In this document: one piece after another, positions 1-7,132 of the stretch | How the letters are laid out: each line of letters opens with the position of its first letter | Numbering within the stretch: position 1 is the first letter of the stretch | DNA from: JAWXCM01 sp034408745 | Lineage (GTDB): Bacteria; Acidobacteriota; Terriglobia; Bryobacterales; Bryobacteraceae | Length of the DNA: 23,123 bases | Assembly: GCA_034408745.1 (NCBI GenBank) | Contig: JAWXCM010000209.1 | Span: 1 to 23,123, forward strand | Direction of reading: 5' to 3' | Notes under the pieces: model-generated | What the model was told of the DNA's origin: nothing | What the model saw: only the letters and a program-made list of their open reading frames with translations | Databases searched by the model: none | Made by a program: the position numbers and the translations under genes

Positions 1-2180
1 CCTCCCTGAATCGCACCGAGGACTCCGAGCGGGTTTGAGGCCGAAGGCAGGAGCTGCTTCATTTTCATTTCGGCCATGCGCGCTGCGTCGGGTGCGAACT
101 TTGGATTTTCCAGTGTGCCGGTGACGAGGGCCGGGATCACGAGCTCGCCCTGTGAGTTGGCGAGCGCTGTGTTGAGATATCCGCCGATGCCCGTGCCTCC
201 CACTCTGCGGCTCATCTCGCGGTCGAGAACGGCGGTCACTTTCAGGTTGAGGGTCTGGTCGACGAGACTGACGAGACCCGTCATGCCGAGAGTCGCGCCG
301 TCGATCTGCATGCGCAGGTTTTCGGTTCTCGCCAAACCGTCGACGACATTCAGATCTCCGTCGAGCTGCACGATGTCGGTGAATGGTTTTGCCGCGTCGC
401 CATAGCCTGCGAATCGACCAATGGCGGAGAGCTGGTTCAGGATGTTTGTGCCCTTTAGCTGCCCTTTTGTGAGCTTCATGGTCAGTGCGCCATTCAGGCT
501 GCGAGCCATCTCCGCGGGTGTTGCGGCGAGGCTGATCCTGGCGTCGGCTCCGGCGAGCAGGAGGCCGGTGATGACCTGCTTCACGGAGGTAGTGGCACTG
601 AGCAGCTTGTTCGCGTCGACGCCCTCGAACTTTGTTCGCAGCTCGACCGTGGGCACCTTTGGGCGGGTGTCCACTACGATGCCGCCGGACTCGCGGCCAC
701 CGAAGAGCTCCGCGGTCAGGGGATCGAGGCGCAGTACTCCGTTGTCGAGAGTGGCCTCTGTGCGGACGTTGTCGAGCACGAGTCCCTGGGTCAGCAGATG
801 TCCGACGCGGATGTTGCCTCGAGCCCGGAGTCTGGAGGGCGAGGCGGAGGCAGCGGGTTGCGTCGAGGTGGTGGCCTTCTGCCACTCTGCGCCGTCGATC
901 CTGTCGACATCGAGGTCGAAGGTAGCCTCCTGAGCGGTGCCTGCGAGGCCCGTCGCCTGCAGCCAGCCCTTGAGGTTCGAACCGGCGAAAGCTGCATCGA
1001 CGTTCTGGAGCCGGACGGTGTTGCGGTCGAAGGAGAAGTCGGAGGCACGGACTTTGAGCGGTGCCTGTATGGCTGCGCCGCGGAGTTCGGCGTCGCGCAA
1101 TGAGCCCTGTCCACCGAGGGCGAGCGAGGTAAGCGGGCCCCGCGCGGTGAGGTCGAGGGACACGATGCCGGAGCCTTCGAAGCCGCGAACCGAATTGCCT
1201 GTTATACGTGCCAGGGAGAGCAGCTCTTCGAGGCTGGTTGCCGCGAGTCTGGCCTGCAGATCGAGGGTCGAGTGCTTCGTATTTAGTGTGCCGGCGCCGG
1301 TGGCCGTGAGTTTGCCCGCGGTGAGGGTCAGCTTGTTCGCGCGTATCTGGTCCGCGGTGATTGCGAGCGCGAAGTCGAGGGCCGCTGGCAAGTTGAGAGG
1401 CTTGCCGTTGAGGGATGCTTTCTGCAGTTCGATGCGACCGGATGCAGAGTCTGGTTTCACGTCGATTGCGCCGGAGAGAGAGCCGTCGGCGGGCGTCGCG
1501 CCGGTGTTACCGGTTGCGCTGAGCAAGCCTGCGAGGGAGAGGTCCTTCATCGTCAGGCGGCCTTCCCGCGGGTTCATCTTTGCCTCAAGGCGCAGCGCGT
1601 CGGTGCCTGATCCGGGAACCTGCAGCGATGCCACTATGCTGGTCCGCAGGCCGGGCGCAAGGTCGCGCAGAGTGACGTTGACGTGATTGTAGACAGTGCG
1701 CTTAAAGCCGTCGTTGATGGCGATGGCGCCGTCTTCGACGCGCACTTCCGTCAGGTTTACCGTGGGTCCGGCGGTGCTGGATTTTGCTTTCGTGAGGTCG
1801 GCGAAATTCCATTCGCTTGTTGCGGACTTTACGAGTTCGATTTCCGGTTTCCGGAGGACAACGGAGTCGACCTGAATCTCACGTCGAAGCAGGGCGGCGA
1901 GGCTGGTGCGGACTTCGAGGGACTGCATTCGGATGAATGCGCGTGAACCGGCGGGGAGGTCGGGGCGCTCCGCGATGCTGCTGCCGTCGACGCGAATGGC
2001 CAGTGGAAACAGGCTGAGGCTGAGCTTGCCGAGTGTGACGGGGCGCCTGAGTTGTTTTTGCAGTTCCGCCTGGATGGTGGGTCGGAAGACGTTGACATCG
2101 ACGAGCAACAATATGGCCACGGCGGAACAAATCACCAACAACAAAAGCCCGCCGGTCACGAGCAGCAGTTTCCTTTTCAT
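1..2180 (-). CDS. AsmA-family membrane-anchored protein, C-terminus cut by the window edge
   Basis: I read 726 residues from the ATG at 2180 down to the window edge with no stop codon. The protein opens with a short basic stretch and one hydrophobic segment (about residues 5-27), followed at once by the typical AsmA beginning (VDVNVFRPTIQAELQKQLRR). Long beta-rich repeats follow. Near residues 465-500 lies the conserved C-terminal AsmA block ending in LDPLTAELFGG, and the last visible residues contain the usual VTGTLENPKFAPDAARM tail, so probably little is missing. AsmA-like proteins are large envelope proteins related to the bridge-like lipid-transfer family and have been linked to phospholipid transport and outer-membrane homeostasis; the role here is inferred from family. 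No strong ribosome binding site precedes the ATG. The opposite strand carries several open frames, which are shadows of the biased codon use. The family call is secure; the cargo is unknown. Confidence 0.9.
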   Translation of the reverse strand, partial: MKRKLLLVTGGLLLLVICSAVAILLLVDVNVFRPTIQAELQKQLRRPVTLGKLSLSLFPLAIRVDGSSIAERPDLPAGSRAFIRMQSLEVRTSLAALLRREIQVDSVVLRKPEIELVKSATSEWNFADLTKAKSSTAGPTVNLTEVRVEDGAIAINDGFKRTVYNHVNVTLRDLAPGLRTSIVASLQVPGSGTDALRLEAKMNPREGRLTMKDLSLAGLLSATGNTGATPADGSLSGAIDVKPDSASGRIELQKASLNGKPLNLPAALDFALAITADQIRANKLTLTAGKLTATGAGTLNTKHSTLDLQARLAATSLEELLSLARITGNSVRGFEGSGIVSLDLTARGPLTSLALGGQGSLRDAELRGAAIQAPLKVRASDFSFDRNTVRLQNVDAAFAGSNLKGWLQATGLAGTAQEATFDLDVDRIDGAEWQKATTSTQPAASASPSRLRARGNIRVGHLLTQGLVLDNVRTEATLDNGVLRLDPLTAELFGGRESGGIVVDTRPKVPTVELRTKFEGVDANKLLSATTSVKQVITGLLLAGADARISLAATPAEMARSLNGALTMKLTKGQLKGTNILNQLSAIGRFAGYGDAAKPFTDIVQLDGDLNVVDGLARTENLRMQIDGATLGMTGLVSLVDQTLNLKVTAVLDREMSRRVGGTGIGGYLNTALANSQGELVIPALVTGTLENPKFAPDAARMAEMKMKQLLPSASNPLGVLGAIQG

Positions 2181-2311
2181 GGATCGTTTCAGGGTACTAC
2201 CTCAGCGGTGCGCGGCGCAGCGATATGATGATGCGCTGTGTCTCAGTAGAGTTGCGGCCTACATTGCGCATACCGACAGTAAGGGCGGATGAAGCTGGAC
2301 GAGACGGTCGG

Positions 2312-2352
2312 CGACGCCACCACCCGGACACTTGCGGATGGTGGTGGCGTCG
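2312..2352 (-). terminator. Stem-loop downstream of the DUF1080 gene, possible terminator
   Basis: Two perfect 13-base arms (2312-2324 and 2340-2352, CGACGCCACCACC and its complement) enclose a 15-base loop, 18 bases past the stop of the minus-strand DUF1080 gene and before the AsmA gene. No T-run follows on the minus strand, so it is not a textbook intrinsic terminator. It could instead slow RNA decay or act as a partial terminator between the two genes. Confidence 0.45.
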
Positions 2353-2370
2353 GTCGGCAAGTAGCTGTGC

Positions 2371-3123
2371 TTAGAGCGTCTTGATGCGCCAGTTCCTGTA
2401 TTCGACCTTCATGGGCGGGCCCACATGGACTTGTACTCCGATGAGGCCGGATGCGGTTCGGCCTTCGGCATCGTCATCCACGACAACGGTCATCAACTGC
2501 CCGTTGACGATGTGAGTGAGCGTGTTGCCGCGGGCGAGGATGTGGACGTCGTTCCAGTCCTCAACCTTGATCTTTGTTCCGAGTTCTTTGGTGTCGCCGA
2601 AGGTGCTGAGAACGGACGGAACGGCGGTTCCGGTGATGCGTGACATCTGGCCCCGCACGCCGAGGAAGAGCCGTCCCTTTTCCTCGTAGTTATTCCCCGT
2701 ATAGCGATTCTGTCCGTCGATATCGCACTGATAACCACGCATCGCGAAATTGTTTGCCGGGGTGACTTTGTCGGGCACCACGGTGCTGCGGAAATTGATG
2801 CCGCTGTTTCCCGCGCCGGTGATTCGGTAAGTAACTTTGAGTTCGAAGTCGCCTGGTGAGCCGCCCTTCCAGACGATGAAAGTGTTGCTTTTGATGACCG
2901 TCTCCGGGGTAATCTCGCCCACCATGCAGCCGTCGGCAACACGCCAGTATTTGGGGTCGCCCTCCCAGCCGGTGAGCGACTTGCCGTCGAACATGGAGCG
3001 GAAGCCCGGCTCCTCGCCGGTCAGCGGCTGCGGCCGGTCACTCTGCTTTGGGACATGTTTCTGTGCCCAGGTAAGCGCGGGAAGGGCGGACGCCAGCGCT
3101 GCGATTGCGGTTCTGCGGTCCAT
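2371..3123 (-). CDS. Secreted DUF1080 / 3-keto-disaccharide hydrolase family protein
   Basis: The protein has 250 residues. The ATG at 3123 is preceded by a good Shine-Dalgarno sequence (GAGAGGAG); the open frame extends further upstream, but that part overlaps the M50 gene in another frame. The N-terminus (MDRRTAIAALASALPALTWA) is an export signal with a twin arginine, so Tat or Sec export is likely. The single domain is DUF1080 (Pfam 3-keto-disaccharide hydrolase): FDGKSLTGWEG at about 46-55 and GNSGINFRS at 105-113 are characteristic, within a concanavalin-like beta-sandwich. Members hydrolyse 3-keto-glycosides in oxidative sugar breakdown; the substrate here is unknown. The gene starts 17 bp after the M50 protease gene and is probably transcribed with it, although no functional link is evident. 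Confidence 0.9.
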   Translation of the reverse strand: MDRRTAIAALASALPALTWAQKHVPKQSDRPQPLTGEEPGFRSMFDGKSLTGWEGDPKYWRVADGCMVGEITPETVIKSNTFIVWKGGSPGDFELKVTYRITGAGNSGINFRSTVVPDKVTPANNFAMRGYQCDIDGQNRYTGNNYEEKGRLFLGVRGQMSRITGTAVPSVLSTFGDTKELGTKIKVEDWNDVHILARGNTLTHIVNGQLMTVVVDDDAEGRTASGLIGVQVHVGPPMKVEYRNWRIKTL

Positions 3124-3140
3124 AACAGATCTCCTCTCTT

Positions 3141-3833
3141 TCAGCCAAACAGAATATGGTTCACGGTCGCGTAAAAAGGCCCGAATACATTCCAGAAAAA
3201 ACGCGAAATTACGAGTAAAGTGATGGGGAAAAACATGCCGATTTTCGAGCGGAAGTTGAGGAGCGAGGCTGCTTTGCTCCCGGGGACGAACAGCAGGAGG
3301 GCGCTGAAGCCGTCCATCGGCGGGATGGGAAGCAGGTTCCACGTCATCAGCAGAAGGTTCTCAAAAAGCAGCGCCGTCAGCACGATGGTGATTGCCTCTG
3401 AGAACGCGGTGCCGGAGTCGTCGCCCAGCACTCCCCGTGTGTTCAAATACCCCGCGAAGATGCCGACCTTCAGGAGAATCGCGGCGATGGCGGCGAGCAG
3501 CAGGTTGGCGGCGGGTCCGGCGAGCGCCATCCATCCAGCCCGTCTGGGGTGTCGCAGTGCCCAGAGCGGGTCGTAGGGCGCTGACGCGAAGCCGATGATT
3601 CCGTAGCCGCCGGACTGCATCGCGGCAAACATCGAAATGAGTGGCAGCAGGCCGAGCCCGAATGGTTCCTGACGGATGTGAGGCACGGGGCTAAGCGTCA
3701 CCTGGCCGTTCCAGTATGCCGTCTTGTCCCCTCCCCACATGCCCACCACCGCGTGGGCGGCTTCATGGCAGACGACGGAAAAAAGAAAGACGACGTAGTT
3801 TATGAGCGCGATGGCGAAGACTTCGGATTGCAT
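3141..3833 (-). CDS. M50-family (site-2 type) membrane metalloprotease
   Basis: A hydrophobic protein of 230 residues with about five or six membrane segments. The zinc-binding HEAAH motif is at residues 23-27 inside the first membrane segment. The second family motif, NLLPIPPMDG at 166-175, supplies the third metal ligand (Asp174). This is the compact M50B form without a PDZ or CBS domain, close to uncharacterised site-2 proteases seen in many environmental bacteria. Such enzymes cut membrane-embedded substrates, often anti-sigma factors, but no sigma or anti-sigma gene is nearby and the substrate is unknown. It is the first gene of the minus-strand group with DUF1080. No clear ribosome binding site precedes the ATG at 3833. 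Confidence 0.92.
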   Translation of the reverse strand: MQSEVFAIALINYVVFLFSVVCHEAAHAVVGMWGGDKTAYWNGQVTLSPVPHIRQEPFGLGLLPLISMFAAMQSGGYGIIGFASAPYDPLWALRHPRRAGWMALAGPAANLLLAAIAAILLKVGIFAGYLNTRGVLGDDSGTAFSEAITIVLTALLFENLLLMTWNLLPIPPMDGFSALLLFVPGSKAASLLNFRSKIGMFFPITLLVISRFFWNVFGPFYATVNHILFG

Positions 3834-3897
3834 TGGGGACTACGGTCATTATCGGGCAAAGCTGGAGTGTGTTGCGTCTGTGGTGTTTCATGGTGTC

Positions 3898-3943
3898 ACG
3901 GTTACATCTGGCGCAGTCTGATCCGGACCGAGGCTACGGTTAC
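3898..3943. promoter_or_regulatory. Two direct repeats of ACGGTTAC in a divergent intergenic region
   Basis: The 163-bp space between the M50 gene (leftward) and the di-heme cytochrome gene (rightward) holds ACGGTTAC at 3898-3905 and again at 3936-3943, in the same orientation and 38 bp apart start to start. A tandem activator or repressor site is possible, but eight bases repeated once may be chance. No convincing -35/-10 pair was seen. Confidence 0.2.
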
Positions 3944-3996
3944 GCGTAGGTAAATCACACAGTCACGAATCGGCTGTCGGATGGACAAAGGAAACC

Positions 3997-5571
3997 ATGA
4001 CGTTCAACCATCTTTTCATAGCGATCGTTTTATTCGGAGTGCTCGGCATTCCTTCCTCAGCACAACTCATAGATCAAACCAAGGCTCCGAATGCCGCCAA
4101 AGAAGGCATTGCCAAATCATTTACTCAGCAGGTGGGGGCGGGACGCGGGAATGTGATGACGCCCGATTCTTCGGCGTTTATTATTGCTCGCGATCCGTAC
4201 CGAGCGATTCGGCGCGGCCGACAAATCTTTCAGCGCAAGTTCAACCGGCAGGACGGCGATGGGCCGTATGTGCGGGACGGCAGCGGCGATATCGCGAATA
4301 ACATTGGGATTGGCGCAGGTTCGGCAGACAGCTGTGCGGCCTGCCATGGACGGCCTCGCGGTTCGGCCGGAGTGGGCGGCGATGTGGTGACGCGGCCCGA
4401 CAGCCGGGATGCGCCGCATCTTTTCGGGCTCGGGCTGAAGGAGATGCTGGCAGATGAGATCACGGCCGAACTGAGGGCCAGGCGCGACAAGGCTGTGGCC
4501 GATGCACGGGCCACGAAAGAACCGGTGACAGCTCCGCTGACTTCGAAGGGGATCTCTTATGGGCTGGTTGTCGCGATGCCGGATGGCAAGGTGGACCTTT
4601 CGCAGGTGGAAGGTGTCAGCACGGATCTGCGGGTTCGGCCCTTCTTCGCGCATGGCGGCACGGTGTCCATTCGTGAGTTCGTCAACGGCGCGCTGAATAA
4701 CGAGATGGGCCTGCAGGCGATCGATCCGGAGGTGACCGCGGCGTCGGCGGGACAAAGCGTGTTGACTCCCGCCGGCATGTTTCTGGACGGGAAGATGGAC
4801 ACCATTGAGGTTCCTCCCGATCCCGATCCGAGCCGCGTGGCGGCGGGGCAACCTCCTCGTAATTCGGTAAATACGGCGATTGTCGATTATCTGGAATTTT
4901 ATCTGCTCAATTATTTCAAGCCAGGCCTTTATGAGCAGACAGAACGTGTGGTTGCGGGTCGGGGGCACTTCATGCGGGCCGGCTGTGGCGGCTGTCATAT
5001 CCCCGACTTGCGGATCGACCGCGACCGCCGGGTGGCCGATGTGGAGACTGTCTACGACCCCCGCAATGGGATTTTGAACAGCCTGTTCGCCACCGCGACA
5101 CCTCTGGTCCGAAACGTGGAGGATGGCAGCGGGTTCCCGCCATTGCGCAATCCGCTCCTGCAGCCGTTCCTGGTTCGCAACATCTTCACCGACTTCAAAC
5201 GGCACGACCTGGGACCCGGTTTCCATGAGCGCAATTACGACGGCTCTATGGAAAACATGCTGATGACTACGCCGTTGTGGGGCGTCGGGTCGACTAGTCC
5301 GTATGGGCACGACGGGAGGAGCATCAACCTCAACGAAGCGATCCTGCGGCATGGCGGTGAGGCGCAGACGTCGAGGGACCTCTATGCGGCGATGCCGTCA
5401 GCGGCGCGCAGCGATCTTCAGGAGTTTCTGAATTCGCTGGTGCTGTTTCCGCCTGACGATACGGCCTCCAATCTCGATGCCGGGGATCGGACCGCTACCG
5501 GGTTCCCGCAGTTGCGGCATGGGGCGCTGAAACTGACGGTGCTGTTCAACGACCCTCGGGATATAGAGTAA
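3997..5571 (+). CDS. Exported di-heme c-type cytochrome, DUF1111/DHOR oxidoreductase family
   Basis: The protein has 524 residues. The ATG at 3997 follows an AAAGGAAA ribosome binding site. An N-terminal signal peptide (about residues 1-22) sends it to the periplasm. Two c-type heme sites are present: CAACH at 113-117 and CGGCH at 330-334. The C-terminal part carries family hallmarks: FKRHDLGPGFHE near 400-411, TTPLWGVG near 424-431, YGHDGRS near 436-442 and AILRHGGEA near 448-456. These match the di-heme oxidoreductase (DUF1111, called thiol oxidoreductase) group, distantly related to MauG and di-heme peroxidases. The redox partner and substrate are unknown. The end (FPQLRHGALKLTVLFNDP) is typical, so the gene is full length and its last 26 bases truly overlap the convergent small gene. 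Confidence 0.92.
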   Translation: MTFNHLFIAIVLFGVLGIPSSAQLIDQTKAPNAAKEGIAKSFTQQVGAGRGNVMTPDSSAFIIARDPYRAIRRGRQIFQRKFNRQDGDGPYVRDGSGDIANNIGIGAGSADSCAACHGRPRGSAGVGGDVVTRPDSRDAPHLFGLGLKEMLADEITAELRARRDKAVADARATKEPVTAPLTSKGISYGLVVAMPDGKVDLSQVEGVSTDLRVRPFFAHGGTVSIREFVNGALNNEMGLQAIDPEVTAASAGQSVLTPAGMFLDGKMDTIEVPPDPDPSRVAAGQPPRNSVNTAIVDYLEFYLLNYFKPGLYEQTERVVAGRGHFMRAGCGGCHIPDLRIDRDRRVADVETVYDPRNGILNSLFATATPLVRNVEDGSGFPPLRNPLLQPFLVRNIFTDFKRHDLGPGFHERNYDGSMENMLMTTPLWGVGSTSPYGHDGRSINLNEAILRHGGEAQTSRDLYAAMPSAARSDLQEFLNSLVLFPPDDTASNLDAGDRTATGFPQLRHGALKLTVLFNDPRDIE

Positions 5572-5821
5572 CCGGGGTCCACGGCTCGAGGCGGATGGTG
5601 CGCGGGCCGAGCTTCGCCTCGACCCGCCGGTCCGCTTCGAGGGCGGTATTGCGGCCGGACTGTAGCTGCACGCCTTCGATGTAGTCGAGCAGTCGCACGC
5701 GCGGGAGTGCTGTCGGTTTCCACGGGCGCGCCGTGAGGTGGTAGCCGGTGGTCCACACAGGTCCGCCGCTGGGCTGTGCCCACAAGGACGCGCCCAGTAA
5801 CAACAGAGCGATGATCCGCAT
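5546..5821 (-). CDS. Small secreted protein of unknown function
   Basis: This frame encodes 91 residues and I do not recognise the family. Starting at the ATG at 5821 gives a clean Sec signal peptide (MRIIALLLLGASLWAQ) and a mature part of about 75 residues rich in Arg, Leu and Pro with no cysteine. The start lies 8 bp after the stop of the dehydratase gene, suggesting translational coupling, with only a weak ribosome binding site. Its last 26 bases are antisense to the end of the di-heme cytochrome gene. The tight spacing, signal peptide and codon use similar to neighbours support a real gene. It could be an envelope accessory of the preceding enzyme, but nothing in the sequence proves this. 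Confidence 0.6.
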   Translation of the reverse strand: MRIIALLLLGASLWAQPSGGPVWTTGYHLTARPWKPTALPRVRLLDYIEGVQLQSGRNTALEADRRVEAKLGPRTIRLEPWTPVTLYPEGR

Positions 5822-5829
5822 CTGGTGAC

Positions 5830-7104
5830 CTACTGAAAATACGGCGAGCCGTCGGCGTGGAAATTGGTTCCGCGACGCCACGGGCTCGGGGGCATTTTTG
5901 CGAATGCTTCTTCGTTCAGTTCGACGCCCCAGCCAGGCTTATTGGGGATGTCGACGTAGCCGTCCTTGTGGACCATCAGCGGTTCTTTGAGAACGTCCTT
6001 CCATGGACCCGAATCGGGCGCGTGATATTCGAGCACGTGGAAGTTCGGCGTGGACGCGGCGAAGTGCACGTTGATGGCAGTGGCGAGCGGGCTCATGGGA
6101 TTGTGCGGGGCCATGAGCATGTACTGTGCTTCGGCCATGGCCGCGATCTTCTTCATAGTCAGCATGCCGCCGCAGACGCAGATGTCGGGTTGGAGGAAGT
6201 CGAGGGCCTGTCGCTCAATGAGCTGCTTGAATTCGTAGATACCGTAGTTGGATTCGCCGCTGGCGAGCGGGATATTAACGTGGTCGGCCACCTTCTTCAT
6301 GGCGTCGTAATTCTCAGGGCGCACCGACTCTTCCATCCACATTGGGTTGTAGGGCTCGATGGCTTTGGCGAGGCGGATGGCGCGTTCAGCTTCGAAGAAC
6401 TTGGCGTGCACGTCGACACCGATGTCGATGTCTGGCCCTACGGCTTCGCGCACTGCTTTCACATGCTCGGCCGAAACGCGGATCGCTTTGTTGTAGGCCA
6501 TGTCGCCGGGAGCCTGAATGCCCATCTTCAGCGCCGTGTAGCCATACTTTTCGACCATGGCGCGGGCGTTGTCGCCCTGCTGCTGCGGGGTGGATCCGCC
6601 GACGCTCTGATACACGCGGACCTTGTTGCGAATGCGACCGCCGAGCAGCGCCCATACGGGCACGCCGGCCGATTTACCGGCGATGTCCCAAAGCGCGTGC
6701 TCGATGCCACTGATCGCTGCGTTCACTACCAGGCCGCCGGGGAATCGCGTGGTGTTGTACATCACGTCGAACAGGTACTGGACGTTGCGGGGATCGTTGC
6801 CAATGAGCCAGGACTTAAAGTCTTCGATTACCTTGACGGTGGCTTCGTCCGGACCGGCGGAGTAGGCCTCGCCGATGCCATAGATGCCCTGGTCGGTGAG
6901 CACCTTCACGTAGACCCAGTTGCGTCCGCCCGCGCCGACGAGGAATGTTTTGATGTCAGTGATTTTCATGGCGGGCGTGTTGCCGATTTTGCCGCCATCG
7001 AGAGGTTTCAAGCCGCCGGTTATGGGACCGCGTACCATCTGCGCGGCCAGCGGAGTTGTCGCCGCCAGCCACGCGCCCATCTGCAGGAACTTTCTTCTGT
7101 TCAT
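5830..7104 (-). CDS. Tat-exported enolase-superfamily dehydratase (mandelate racemase/galactonate dehydratase type)
   Basis: The protein has 424 residues and begins with a twin-arginine signal (MNRRKFLQMGAWLAATTPLA). The enolase-superfamily fold follows: an N-terminal capping domain (about 46-160) and a TIM barrel. Expected magnesium ligands are Asp231 in GVDVHAKF, Glu258 in MEES and Glu284 in ASGES. His233, two residues after Asp231, and His334 in APHNP match the two catalytic histidines of D-galactonate dehydratase. The first barrel strand has ALKMG, a single lysine, rather than the KxK of true racemases. I therefore favour a sugar-acid dehydratase; the exact substrate cannot be read. Export of this fold is unusual, because the best known members are cytoplasmic. 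It lies 28 bp after the subtilase gene and 8 bp before the small secreted gene. No clear ribosome binding site is visible. Confidence 0.88.
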   Translation of the reverse strand: MNRRKFLQMGAWLAATTPLAAQMVRGPITGGLKPLDGGKIGNTPAMKITDIKTFLVGAGGRNWVYVKVLTDQGIYGIGEAYSAGPDEATVKVIEDFKSWLIGNDPRNVQYLFDVMYNTTRFPGGLVVNAAISGIEHALWDIAGKSAGVPVWALLGGRIRNKVRVYQSVGGSTPQQQGDNARAMVEKYGYTALKMGIQAPGDMAYNKAIRVSAEHVKAVREAVGPDIDIGVDVHAKFFEAERAIRLAKAIEPYNPMWMEESVRPENYDAMKKVADHVNIPLASGESNYGIYEFKQLIERQALDFLQPDICVCGGMLTMKKIAAMAEAQYMLMAPHNPMSPLATAINVHFAASTPNFHVLEYHAPDSGPWKDVLKEPLMVHKDGYVDIPNKPGWGVELNEEAFAKMPPSPWRRGTNFHADGSPYFQ

Positions 7105-7108
7105 GAAT

Positions 7109-7128
7109 CGGTCAGTATATACGGACCG
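7109..7128. promoter_or_regulatory. 20-bp near-perfect palindrome just upstream of the dehydratase gene
   Basis: The sequence from 7109 to 7128 is an inverted repeat of CGGTC / GACCG around a perfect GTATATAC core, with one mismatched pair (7114/7123). It fills most of the 28-bp gap between the subtilase stop and the dehydratase ATG. The form suits a dimeric repressor such as a GntR-family regulator of sugar-acid genes; that regulator type is inference. With almost no room for a loop it is a poor terminator. Confidence 0.45.
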
Positions 7129-7132
7129 AGGG

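Noticed and set aside
3124..3342. Upstream extension of the DUF1080 gene
   Set aside because: It overlaps the M50 gene, whereas the internal ATG at 3123 has a good ribosome binding site and an immediate export signal.
4117..5352. A 411-codon minus-strand frame over the di-heme cytochrome gene
   Set aside because: Shadow of a gene with two heme motifs and a typical DUF1111 C-terminus.
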